The notes below the pieces were generated by a model. It made no database searches, was not told the origin of the DNA, and was given only the letters and a program-made list of their open reading frames with translations. The position numbers and the translations under genes were made by a program. Below, piece by piece: positions 41,591 through 52,755 of a DNA stretch of 64,000 bases. Within the stretch, counting starts at the first letter, position 1. Each line of letters opens with the position of its first letter. Source of the stretch: Skeletonema tropicum (lineage: Eukaryota > Bacillariophyta > Thalassiosirophyceae > Thalassiosirales > Thalassiosiraceae); contig CM074135.1 in assembly GCA_037178625.1 (NCBI GenBank), forward strand, positions 2,730,001-2,794,000. The letters run 5' to 3'.

Positions 41591-42522
41591 TGAGATTGGC
41601 GACTATTCACATCAGTTGAATATGCGGATCTCCTTCCAATATGGTCTGACTACAGCATGTCAATTTTATATGCTGTTTGTGTACGAAGGGAATGTGCCAA
41701 GAACAATCCTTCACTTCAGCTGTACGTTCAGATTGATTTTGCACAGGTAGACATGCACCAAAGATTCGCAATAATAGAACGGATACAAACCGCATACAGC
41801 GTTGCATTACCCTTCTTTTACTTATTGATGACGATGCTGAGCAGTAGTTGGGGTCGAATATCACGTAATGTAGATTCTATATGCCCCAAGCTATAAAAAC
41901 CAGTAATTTTGGTGGTATAAATCTGACTATTTATGAGCATATATTAGAGAGTAATAGCAACCTATAACTATACCATGGCGCGCAAACGTCGACGCAATAT
42001 ATGCGATACGAGTTGCGCTTGTTTTTATGCTTCGTAATTCTGATTTCTTTGACGTATTGTAGGAGATGGTGCTGACATGGAGGCAAATCGGCCATGGTGA
42101 TGAGGTGTGGGTGATTGGGCTCTGTCAGGGGCTTTTTCAGAGGGCGGCCCTCATAAATACTAAAGTAAGTAAAATCGGTCGTGATAGCCCCCTAAAACCC
42201 CCGGAAAGGGGGATGGTGGGTTTTGCGTTTTTTATCTAGAACGAAATCGTTGTGATGCGTCGAATGGCTTAAGGACTCCGTATCCCGAATCTCACAACTC
42301 ACAACGGTGATTAGATAAGTAGGAGTATGTGTTGAGATAAAGGCAGTAGATAGATCAATGAGGACGTGGACCAATAATACGATTAACCACGTCAGAAAGT
42401 ATGTGTTGGAGTCGATAAGTAAGAGAGAAGAAGTAGGTACAGCTCTAGAGAGCATCTGCGTAATGCATCCCTGCAATTTGTTCTGGGATCTCATTATTTT
42501 TTGCGTTCAAAACTTAGCAACA

Positions 42523-43005
42523 ATGGTCGATCAGCTCATCGTAGACTTCCCCACTCACCGGAACAGATCCAGAAGATCGGTACAGTTTGCCGAAATTACA
42601 GAGACTCACATTGTTGACCGTCACGAGAACAATGAAAACGTTGATCGGCACGATCTCTGGTACAACAAGATGGACTATTCCCGCATGAGGCTTGCCCTGA
42701 AGAATTCCATCTTTGAGGTTCGAGCGAAGGCCTCAGTTGGAGTTCCTGTTAGTTACTCTGCCTCTGGAGCTGGTCATGTCTGCCTGGTTGGAATCAAGCA
42801 TCTCCTCACTCCAGCAGCTGCTCGTGATGTTAAGACCTGTCGACGACGATGCACCCGTGCGGTCCTTCAAGAACAAGCGAGACAAGCAATGAATGCATCT
42901 GACACATGTGGATGGGATGATATCGCAATTGCTTCACTAGTTGAGACAAGAAGGACTGCCTTCAGAGCACGGCAGCTTGGCAAGCTTCACCGTGAATCCA
43001 TCTAA
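42523..43005 (+). CDS. RGLEH-type diatom family protein, copy B1
   Basis: 160 residues from the ATG at 42523; the frame is open farther upstream, but MVDQLIVDFP is the start kept in the copy at 61963. The order is basic RSRRSVQFAEITETHIV, an HDLWYNKMDYSRM segment, CLVGIKHLLTP in place of the usual RGLEH, RRRCTRAVLQEQARQAMN and a final DDIAIASLVETRRTAFRARQ. This is the same layout as the larger A copies but more compact. It matches the second copy in all but about eight residues. Function unknown. Confidence 0.7.
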   Translation: MVDQLIVDFPTHRNRSRRSVQFAEITETHIVDRHENNENVDRHDLWYNKMDYSRMRLALKNSIFEVRAKASVGVPVSYSASGAGHVCLVGIKHLLTPAAARDVKTCRRRCTRAVLQEQARQAMNASDTCGWDDIAIASLVETRRTAFRARQLGKLHRESI

Positions 43006-44416
43006 AGGCCTATTTTCCACAAGGCTGCAGCAAAATGTAGGACAATTTTAATTTTATTGTGTAAATTAATGATAGCTTAGATGAATCTCCTGGACATCCT
43101 CAGAGATGATTTTCTTCTCCAGTAATAATCAAACACAATGATTTGTTCACAGCCAAGCTACATATTATGCGACTATATTCGGAGCGACTCTTCTCCCTTT
43201 TCCCCTCAAACCACAAAAACCCTGCCAGGAGTATTATCAATCGCTAACGCGTCATGTATGAGTCAAATAATAAGAATCCTATCCACAGCAGAGTCAAGCA
43301 GTAAGGAATCCTCAGCTAAAGAGTTGAACTGCACAGTCTCTAATGATGTTATGATGCAGCAGTCACCAAAACTGCCATCAAAGTCCCACAAGCCCTTCCT
43401 GCAGCAGCACCAACAATTAGTGGCATTGGATATCGCTGTATCTGCATCCCATGGTCCAGTACCCGAAAGATGGCACAGACACAAATGCCAATTAAAGTTC
43501 CAAGGGTGGAGCACTGATGTAGTTGATTGATAATCTGTTGTTCTTGCGGCCTCTCTTGCTTCTGTTGAATAGATTGATTGATATTGATTGATATCGGACC
43601 AAATAGATATGCAGCCACTTCTTCATAACTGACTTTATAGATTTGTCACGTTGAAACGATGTGGAAACTTCACTGCATGCCGCCGATAGAGTTATTGGCA
43701 AAACTGTATTCGTCGCCACATACATAGCCGATAGAAATGTATGAACTGGTAGATGCAAAGAACTAATCCCGCATAGGATGAAAGAGCACTGTACAAATAT
43801 TGTCGCCGACCCAATTAATATGATATTGTTAATGAGGCTCAAATATTTGAGAGATTGTTCATAATGAATTTCATTTCTTGTTGGGATCACCTGTTGACAT
43901 TTTCAGATGGTGACAGTAGAATGTATGCATGATAGAGCTACTAAATAATTGATCCAGCGAAATTTCAGTCTCGATGATAACTTTGGGGTGCAGGTGTGCC
44001 TGCCAACAGAGATTCAAAAGATTGTCAATGAGGTTGTTTGCAAAAACAAAAAAAAAGAGATAAATTGCGTCGGAATCACTCTCTCTGTTGTAGTTACTCA
44101 AACTCACCATTACGACGGAATCATGCTCCAGCAAAGGAGAGAACATATTGTAGGAGGACTGCATTTCCAACGGCATGTGTGGCCAAGTGCCTATGGCCAC
44201 AGCTCCGTGTAGTAGGAATAGTGTTTTGTGTAGAAGTTTTGTGTAGTAGTGTGCGTGCCGTGGCGCGCGTGTGGCGCCATAATACCAGAGGTATCTATGC
44301 GTACCAGATAAATAACCTAAGACCTACGACCCTCTCAACAACTTACCGTGCTAACAACAACACCACCGAATGCCATTGAGTTGCCCTCCATCTCCGCTCT
44401 ACATTGATCCTTCACC
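43006..44416. other. Intergenic; left part duplicated at 62.4-62.7 kb
   Basis: Positions 43006-43240 match 62446-62690, covering the downstream flank of the family gene. The open frame at 43138-43530 crosses the edge of that duplication and is not kept in the duplicate, so it is unlikely to be coding. The rest has no supported gene. Confidence 0.5.
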
Positions 44417-45591
44417 ATGGTCGCAAGACAAATCCTCAAGGTCTCCGCTCGTGCCTTTGTCTCTCCAATGGCAGGTGGCAGTGGCAGTGGCGGTGCTGCG
44501 AAAAGTGGTGGAAACCCCGTCACGATCTTCAGCCCATCATCACCGTCCACAAAACTATCTCCAGAATTCCGCTCGAGGCTAGCACAAACTTGCTCATGGG
44601 AGAGTGTGGTGGTGGAGCCGTGTCAGGATGATTTATCTGTATCTCAGTTTAGGTTCTTCATGCCATCTGGAGAGGAAGTTAGCTTTTGTGCTCGTAAGAA
44701 AATTTTGATGCGTGTTATGTCTTCTTTTTATGCACTGTTTTCGTTTTGATCAATATCGCCAATATTATTATTATCATCTCCCATTATCATAATAATAGAT
44801 GCAGCTATAGGGGGTGTTCATTCCTAGCTAATAAATCATCGTTAATGTCATCTGACGGAAACCCTTCTGTGCTACACTCCAACGATAATGAGCGTGATGT
44901 GGTCACATTTATTGCCGCACAGGAAGGACACAAAAAGTACAGTGCTTTCGTACGAGGGAAAGAAGCAGAGCTCTTCATGGACTGCGAACATTATGAATCG
45001 GAATGTGATGGAAATGGGAGCAGTTTGAGTCACTTTCTCAAGGAGATTGGTTTGAATGATGAAGATATTGATCATGATGCCAAAACAACATTCCTAAACT
45101 CTTCGGTGGCTCGTCCCAAGACACTCATTCCAGTCAAATCAGCAGATCGTCTACACGCCGCTACTGCTCCGACAAATGCGACAAAGTTTCAGGAAATGTG
45201 TGAATCGATTGATTCCACTGGGCTTTACTTGTACGACTCTTCGTCAACGATGAATATAGAATGTAGACAATTCCCCAAAAGTTCAGGATATGCAGAAGAT
45301 CCAGCGACGGGTATTGCTGCTGGAGCACTTGTGGCTTCCTTGCATAGTAGGCGTTTAAAGAAGAATCGTGATAATGGAGGTGATGGTATTGGAGTAAGTA
45401 GTACAACCGTTTTGCAAGGAACGGCGATGAGACGACCTTCTCAGATCAAGGTGAAAATTGACGATTATACAACAACAACTTCATCTTCGTCTATGAGCAA
45501 TCCATCCCACAAAGGTAATGTGAAGATATCGTATGCTGGACTAGTAGCGTTTGACCATGTGTCATACTTGGATGAAACAGAGTTATCGTAA
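44417..45591 (+). CDS. PhzF-family isomerase-like protein with a frameshift
   Basis: Exon 1 is 44417-44693; a 105-bp intron (GTAAGA/AATAG) leads to exon 2, 44799-45591. Exon 1 holds GGNPVTIF and CSWESVVVEP, carrying the likely catalytic Glu, and MPSGEEVSFCA. The splice then gives HAAIGG, the CGHAT-like motif. The frame must lose register at the G run 44810-44814, where one missing base explains the change to CSFLANKSS. Near the C-terminus CRQFPKSSGYAEDPATGIAA matches the EDPATG signature of PhzF proteins (diaminopimelate-epimerase fold). About 356 residues if the base is restored, longer than the usual ~290. Substrate unknown. A homopolymer error is as likely as pseudogenisation. Confidence 0.75.
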
Positions 45592-46610
45592 AACAACTGG
45601 AGAGTAGAATAAGAAGTGTCACGCATTGGAATCATAAGTCTCCGAAATAAGTAGAGCAAAAGGGTTTGTCTATAGCCCGAGTATAGGAGATGGACGTGAG
45701 CTTGCGGTTATTGAAGAAGGAATCGGAGGGAGTGTCTAACAACCCTTGTCGTCGTTAAAACCCCTGGTAAATCTAAAAGAGGAAGAACAGATTACACCGG
45801 AAAGAGCTGTTGCACTTGTCATAGAAGATGTGGATGACATAAATGACTCAAAGTGAAGGAGAGATTGAAGAGGCGGATGAAATAAATGATACAAAGTGAA
45901 GTAGAGATAGCACGTATTATTATACGCGTCAAGCGTGTGTGCGATCGATTGGTCACAGTGGAAGAGAGAAAGTAGGTTCGTGCAATAGTACAAATACAAC
46001 AGAGAGATTGGAATGACAAATAGTATGACATCTGAGACTGAGATGCTTCGAAGAAGAAGAAGAATGATATTCACGAAATTTGGGCTGCTGAGTACAATGC
46101 ACGCCGAAAGAGAGAGAGAGAGAGAATCCAAGGCCAACGTCTAATTTTCAAGGCATTGCACTGTAGATCTATAGAAGTATTGCTCTCTAGAGTACTTCGC
46201 TTCGATATCACTTCACTTGAGAGAAGTTGCGATGAAGAAGCTGCATTGTGGTCTCATCGTCCGTCTATGCTCTCTCCAGTCATCCAGACGTATATGAAAG
46301 ATGTCAAGAGCAATCATTTGTGTTGCAAACCCTTGCACAAACTGTACTTATGTAACTGAACAACTTGGATGGAGTTCGGTGCAATTATTTATTTCGTTCC
46401 GTACGATATGAAATATGGTACTATTTTCAGCGTTCAGTCTACATGGAACTGGAACCTCTCGCTTCTCGCTGCAACGATCGTTGGTGCGGTGAAGTCGGGA
46501 GCCGGCAGCGACAAAGGACAGCAGATCGCTTCGAATGCCATCTTCCTCTTCTTCCTCATTGTTCAATAATTGTTGACATTCTCCTCATCATTATTTTCTG
46601 AACAGCCACC
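45592..46610. other. Intergenic, nothing recognised
   Basis: About 1 kb between the PhzF-like gene and a decayed gene. A GA-rich microsatellite lies near 46100-46125. Short frames lack support. Confidence 0.5.
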
Positions 46611-48270
46611 ATGTCGTCTCCTTCTTCCAACGCCGTTGCCGATGTCGGCATTCTTGCTCGAGATCAATCCGAGATCGATGATGCCTCCTCTGTGAATGGA
46701 GAACCAGAGATTTTTACCTCACGATTTGATATATGAATCAATTGAATACGATATCGATCTCTGCGGTAATTTCTGCTACGCGAGTATTGCCGATGAATCT
46801 ACCACGTTGCCTGCGCTGCCGTCTACTGTTGGCCTGCGGATTAGCGGGGTAGGGAATATTCCTTTGCCCATTACTGATCATCATGATCAAGAGAATGAGA
46901 TGAAAAAGAAATTTGATAATGAAGAGGATAACAGTGGGGTGTATGAAATTGGGGCGAGCAATATCAAGATACAAAATCCTCAATGGGATGATTTTTTCAA
47001 GCAGTTGCTTGAAACTGTGGCGTACAAGTACGAGCTTGGCGGGGTCAATCCATCCTATCTATTGGCTGAGCTTGATGGCTTCATTTATATTGAGAGAAGG
47101 GAGGTAATATTGAGAGGGGAGTTGATGGTGGCGATAATGACGATGAATTTGGGCACCCTCATAATTCAGTTGCATTCCAAATTTACTGGGGGAACACTGA
47201 CTATCTACAACTACGTGGAGGATGAGAACGAGGAGGAGAAGGAGGAGTCATTCAAGTTCACACTCTAGGTGCTGTGAAGAAGCAGCTGCCTACGGCTGTC
47301 ACTTTTGCTTGTCATTTTTTGGAATTTGAATATGAAATGGCCAAACTCAGGTCGGGATTTCGTATGCTTCTGCGATACTCCCTCCTGTACAAGGACAAGG
47401 CTAAGAATAGGATTCCTTCGGCAAGCCTATTGCATGGATATATTTCTTCCCTCGAGAGGTCCTTGAATGGTTTGCCGGTTTGCCTCCCGATGATCGAATG
47501 GTATTGATACCCTTGGAGAAAGAATATGATGGTCTTTCTCTCGTGAATGCTGGCATCAAGGCACTCTCTCTCTAGAATACCGCCAAAAGGCCGAGCTCTG
47601 AAAGCTGCTGGAGCCGAGTGGGAGTTTCTGATTCTCAATGCAAAGCTGGTGCATTCTTGTAGCTCCTATGGTAATTGCAATAGTGGTCCGTCGATATTGG
47701 AATTATTTGACGAGGGTGGCAATCGTCTGACAAGCGAGATGAGCTGGTTGAAGAGGACGATTGACTTTGGATCCATCGAACATAACGAGGTCTATTGATG
47801 ATGACTATGAGTGCGTCTCAAATTGGGGTGCATGCAAGGCTAGATCTGGTCGTTATGACCATTATGATCAAACGTATCGGGCCACGTTCTTGGTATCGTA
47901 TGATCCAGCGTTTGAGATGGAGCTCAAATGTCTTGGCGGAACTGAGGAGGTGGCGGAAGTCTGCAAGAAGATTGTCGAGACGCGAGATCATGGCCTCTTG
48001 GATTGGCTGCTCTCAAAGGTCGGATCGAAGAGGCAGAGCAAATTTGATATCAAATCATGTCGAATCTTGCTACAACTGCTCATAAAGTCGAGGAAGAAAA
48101 TTTCCAGCCGAGTTGAACTTGTCAACAAGATTATCGCCGGACTTTCCTCGACTGAAGAGCCTGATGATCTGCTTTATGATACTATCGTCTATCGACGCGG
48201 TGGAAAAAACAATGACTCAAGTACTAGAGCTTCGCTTTCTCTTCCTATCATGGACGTTGATGCCACTTGA
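46611..48270 (+). pseudogene. Decayed 2OG-Fe(II) oxygenase-like gene
   Basis: The ATG at 46611 starts SSPSSNAVADVGILARDQSE but shifts frame at about 46720. Later frames read YDIDLCGNFCYASIADEST, GVGNIPLPIT, VYEIGASNIKIQNPQWDDFF and LIIQLHSKFTGGTLTIYNY. More frames follow to a stop at 48270, with GYISSLERSL, VLIPLEKEYDGLSLVNAGI and AEWEFLILNAKLVHS. The order recalls large 2-oxoglutarate/prolyl-hydroxylase-like proteins of diatoms, oomycetes and fungi, where the stretch before the oxygenase core has FxGTLTVYVPS-like strands. At least three frame changes and a missing core His-rich region mark it as dead. Family assignment is from memory and moderate. Confidence 0.55.
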
Positions 48271-48900
48271 AACTAGATTTGGATTGGCCAAAAGTAGATT
48301 ATGTGCCGCCTCCACGTTGCCATTGCTTGCGGCGAGTTGAAATGGGAAGAGACCACTCGTAGGATCACGAATTGATGCGGCATGCTTGTTCGCTTTGAAG
48401 ACGTCCATTATCATGTCGTAAGAGGCAGTAGCAGAAGCTGCTGCGTAATGAAGAGGCAGTCGCTTGTCCTTTTCCACAGTTTGAACAACGCTTGGAATGA
48501 GTTCCAATATCTTCTGGAAATGGAGAGATGGAGTTGGGAGAATGTCTGGCTCGTTGCGTTTCCTCACAGTCCAATTGGTAATCAGAATCTGACGCTGATC
48601 AGGATCAATAATTGAATATTGAAGAAGGCACTTGTTGAGTACATCCCGGAGCAATCCTTGCTACTTGACTCAAGTTCATAACAAGACTAGATTCAAACTC
48701 TGGATTATGATTTTTCCAAACTTATCCCAGTCACCTTTCGTCCCAAACTCGATGAGAAAATCAGTTGCTTGAATGAATATGCCCTTTCTCTCCCCTTCCA
48801 ACAGACTTTTGAACTATAACATGAATAAGTTCCTCGAGAAAAATCCGGAGAAAGCGAAGCTCTAGTACTTGAGTTGTTGAACAATGCCCTTGTGTTGTAT
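48217..48900 (-). pseudogene. Ankyrin-repeat protein fragment
   Basis: The frame from 48654 contains DKRLPLHYAAAS, SGLFPFQLAASNGNVEAAHN and LLLANPNLV, the C-terminal ankyrin-like units common in diatom proteins. Upstream on the same strand the sequence FIQATDFLIEFGTKGDWDK continues in another frame to about 48800 or beyond, so the gene is broken by frameshifts. Its 3' end overlaps the decayed plus-strand gene by about 50 bp. Confidence 0.55.
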
Positions 48901-50531
48901 AAGAGGTAGTTATTGATTTGTCTATTCTACAAAATATGTTAAGATTATGTAGGCACAATGCCATACTCTTATTCTCTTCTATATATTCTTCGCCCCAGAG
49001 CACACTATCTTTGTCTTTGTTTCTACACAAACACAAACACAAACCATTTGTGTCACAAACCCCTGCACAAACTCAACTTGTGTACAGTCCAGCAATGCAT
49101 TATCCCCATGAAATGATGAAAAAGAACGTGGGAACAGACGACCTTCCAAAGATTGTGGCAACATCTTCTTACAGATATTCCTTTGTCGAGTTCATGTGTT
49201 ATCATTATCAGACAAACTTCTAGACCTCTTCTTACAAGGAATAATTGTTTGAAAACTCGAAGTATTTGAAGTACTTATATGATGGAGATGGAGAGTGTGC
49301 CGCATGCACCGATTTTGTTTTGTGTGGTGCTTGAAGTTATTTCTGTGCTACGGTAAACTACACATCACTGGTATTGTAAAAAGAGAAGTACTTAAGTAAG
49401 TATGCATCTGTGGACGGCTGAGACGACCTTGAGGTCTGAGAGCTTAGGAAAAGATGTGACATGGAAACCGCTTAAGCATGAGACATCTTGAGACGCGATT
49501 TGCATCCGGTTTCTTCCACTCTTTTCACTCTTGCTTCTATCATGAATGAAGTAAGTACTTACCTACTTATCTCGTTCACCATCGAAAAATCTTTCCACGA
49601 TGTCCAATGACCATCCGCACCACGCTATCACTATCGATCATTGCTTCTTGCTTCATTCGGGCTTCGGGATGCGCCTACCTACTCAAGAGAAGATATGTTG
49701 AACTTGAAGGGGACTTCGCAAACGTACTTCGCCTTCGACTTCGATCCAGATCCAGATCCAGATCCAGGCGACACGAAGTGAATTGGTGATGCGACCTCGA
49801 CCTCGACCTCGATCTCAGCACAACGACCCCGGCACAACAACTTCATGAGAACAGATTCAACTATAGGCATTTCTGGAGATTATTTTGAGCCACGATTTGA
49901 GTGTGGGCCACAAGTGGAATGCTTGCGGTTGTGGATTTGTAAATCCGGCTTGTCATTGAGTCCGAGTCCAAACAGCAGTACTCCAAAACATCTCCTTTTC
50001 AGCCAGTCGATCATTTAAAGTTCGGCGGCGATAGATTGACCTTTCTTTGGAAGCTCTTGCTCTTGCCATTGGCAACCGCATCAATTGCTACAACTACAAC
50101 TGCGATACCAAGTCTTGCGTCGGTATCATGCCTCTCCTACTCATGAAATCGCCCTTCTTCATCTTCTTACAAAAAAGCAAAAGGTAGAATACTACAACTA
50201 CACATGAGAAGATACATTTCCACTAAAGTCGTTACCCTATTATTATTCCTTCTTCTATGTCACTTTGACTCTGAGCGAGTGGTTTATTCTACTTTTTCTT
50301 CATTTTTTCTTCAAATATATTTCACGAAGACGAAACGCTGCGGCTGTGAGTGCCTTTGACATTGACTCGTTTTCGTGGCATCTCACAGCCAGCAACATGG
50401 ACCTACTTCCACTTATAATCATTCCCCTGATTCCTCTTCCTTACAATTTTCTATACATTCTTATACATCCACATCCACCTCACTGCCTTCCGTTCCATTC
50501 CCCTTGATAAGTACACACGGTGCAGGCTTAA
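48901..50531. other. Intergenic; contains an old copy of the 1.58-kb repeat and microsatellites
   Basis: Positions about 49085-49165 and 49480-49690 resemble parts of the tandem unit at 52.8-57.6 kb, and 49335-49370 resembles, inverted, the insert at 57290-57325. A GATCCA microsatellite lies at about 49740-49770 and a CTCGAC one at 49797-49820. No supported gene. Confidence 0.5.
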
Positions 50532-52723
50532 TTAGCGACACTTGGAAACCCAAAACAATTTCTCTTTGCAGCACTTTTCTTTGCTGCTGTAGAGATCGAC
50601 CCCAGAATCTGCAACACCACCACAGGGTGACGCTCCATAGCAGTCTTGGATGCAAGTGTTATCATCATAGCTCACGTACCACTTGTTGCTACCTACAGCT
50701 GTAGTACCCAAGCACTTGTTCACATTCCAGAAAAAATGCCTTTCACAGCATTTTTCGATCGTGGTAGATAGATACCAAGCTTGATCATTGAGCATGTAAG
50801 TTGGCATCTTGTTGTCATTTCGACAAGTAGCAGTGCTACCTCCAGACCAATCAGGGTAGTACTCCCCATTCGTCAACTCAGGACTAGTCCCAGAGCAGGC
50901 GGAATAGTTCCACCCGTAAAACTTTTCACAACATTCTTCGATTGAATTGGACAAGAAATACTGAGCGTTGCTCAGCATGTAAAAGGGTTCCATCCCTGTA
51001 GAAAAGATTGAACAAGAGAAAATCATGTGCATTAGTAAATACTTGTAGCTGATAAAAGAAGATAGATTGGACAGCATGCTTACATACCATCATCAATGCA
51101 GCCTTCATTAGATCCATTCCAATCAGGATAAAATAGTGTTGTTATGCAATCATCATGATCAGGAGGATATCTTCCAATACATTTATAAAACATGAACCCG
51201 CCGAAGTATTTCTTGCAGCAGGCTTCAAATGTGCTGGATAGCCATTGTGTAGGATCTGCGGCCATGTAATTCGGCTCAAACCCATCATTCCTATTCCAGA
51301 TGAAGAATGTGGGATTCGTTAGTCAACTGGTTTGAACATCAATTTGAATGCAATCATCACACTAAGAATAAGAAAAGTGAGCTCACCTGCATCCCTCGTA
51401 CTCAACCGTCCATACAGGATAGAATAAATTGACACCAAATCGCGTTGAAGGTGATTCGGTTGGTGTGGAGGAAGGCGAACAAGATGGCATGGAAGAATAA
51501 GAAGGTTGTGACGAAGGGTTCGAAGAAGGTTGTGACGAAGGCTGAAATGATGGTTCCTCAGATGGCATGGAAGAAGGGTCCGAAGAAGGTTGTGACGAAG
51601 GCTGAAATGATGGTTCCTCAGATGGCATGGAAGAAGGGTCCGAAGAAGGGTCCGAAGACGAAGAAGGTTGTGACGAAGGCTGAAATGATGGTTCCTCAGA
51701 TGGTTTCTCAGATGGCTCGCAATCATTGCCGCAAAATGGTCCTTCGCTTGCCTCGACTGGATCGTCCGTAAATGTACAGGCTGTTCCAGTGAAGATATAG
51801 ATATCTTCTTTGTTGTCATAGGGGAATCTAGACTTCCATAAACAGAGATTCTGATTGAAAGATTCTGCGCGTCTGAACATGTTCGACATGTCTGTCACAG
51901 CTGCCGTATTCCAATCGGATACGTCGACATTAAAAGCAAGTGCCTTTCTGAACATGTTTAACATCGAGGTAACGGAAGCTGTCTGAAATCCAGAGACGTC
52001 TCCATTGAAAACATCTGCTTGATGGAACATGCCTTGCATGTCACTCACTTTGGATGTATCCCAACCACCATTGCCAGTAAGATCTTGATCGAATGCAGCA
52101 GCCTTATTGAACATCAATTTCATATTTGTGACTTGAGCCGTGTCCCATATCGAGATGTCGACGTTAAAAGAACCTGCTTGATTGAAAAGACTTTTCATGG
52201 TTGTTACGCCGGCAGTATTGAATCCAGAGACATCTCCATTAAAATCAGCAGCTCCTCTGAACATGGCGTCCATGTTGGTTACTTTGGATGTATCCCAGCC
52301 ACCATTGCCATTGCCAGTGAGAGCTTGATTAAACGCAGCCGCTCCGTCGAACATGCCTTTCATGTTTTCGACTAAGTCTGTTTTCCATGCCGAGATGTCT
52401 TGATTGAACTGAGCTGCCCCTTTGAACATTTGGACCATGCTTGTAGCGGATGATGTGTCCCAACCACTAACATTCGGATTGCAAGTACCTTGATCCAGGA
52501 ACACCTTGTTAAAATTCGTCACCCGGGATGTACACCAGTCCTCAATTGACAATCCATAATTAATTTCATTGTAAGTTCCAGTCCACTCACCTGCACAGTA
52601 TGCAGCGGCTGCTGCTCGAAGAATGTTACCATTAGCAGGGAAGCATTTCTGAGCCTGAGCATGAGAAGATTGTTGCGCATGCACAAGCATAGAAAGAAGG
52701 AGCGGGATGATCTGAGATCGCAT
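50532..52723 (-). CDS. BspA/DUF285 surface protein with PS-rich linker and Cys-rich repeats
   Basis: Three exons, complement of 50532-50995, 51088-51290 and 51387-52723, give 667 residues in register. A signal peptide (IIPLLLSMLVHAQQ) is followed by about eight ~25-residue BspA-like (DUF285) repeats of the form WDTSKVTNMxxMFxxAxxFN. Next is a Ser/Pro linker of repeated SEEPSFQPSSQPSS units. The C-terminal third has about four Cys-rich modules with FYPDW, a C-NDG-xP-YM core, ECCEKFYGW and a closing Cys. Such modules are frequent in diatom secreted proteins from memory. It is likely an extracellular or cell-wall protein for adhesion or matrix interaction, which is inference. Its 5' side borders a long tandem array. 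Confidence 0.88.
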
Positions 52724-52755
52724 GATGATTCAATGGATGTTGTGACTCTCTAGAA

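Larger units (their letters stand above)
36976..42522. other. 5.5-kb repeat-rich region without a supported gene
   Basis: Several repeats lie here and are listed separately: a telomere-like tract, two copies of a ~140-bp repeat, an inverted segment shared with 61.4 kb, and a 187-bp tandem repeat. A 14-bp inverted repeat with a 45-bp loop sits at 40128-40200. Short frames (for example 39137-39397 and 39642-40049 on the minus strand) have no domain support. Confidence 0.5.

Noticed and set aside
43138..43530. 130-codon frame with Ser/Gln-rich sequence
   Set aside because: Its first part lies in duplicated DNA and the frame is not kept at 62.57-62.70 kb.
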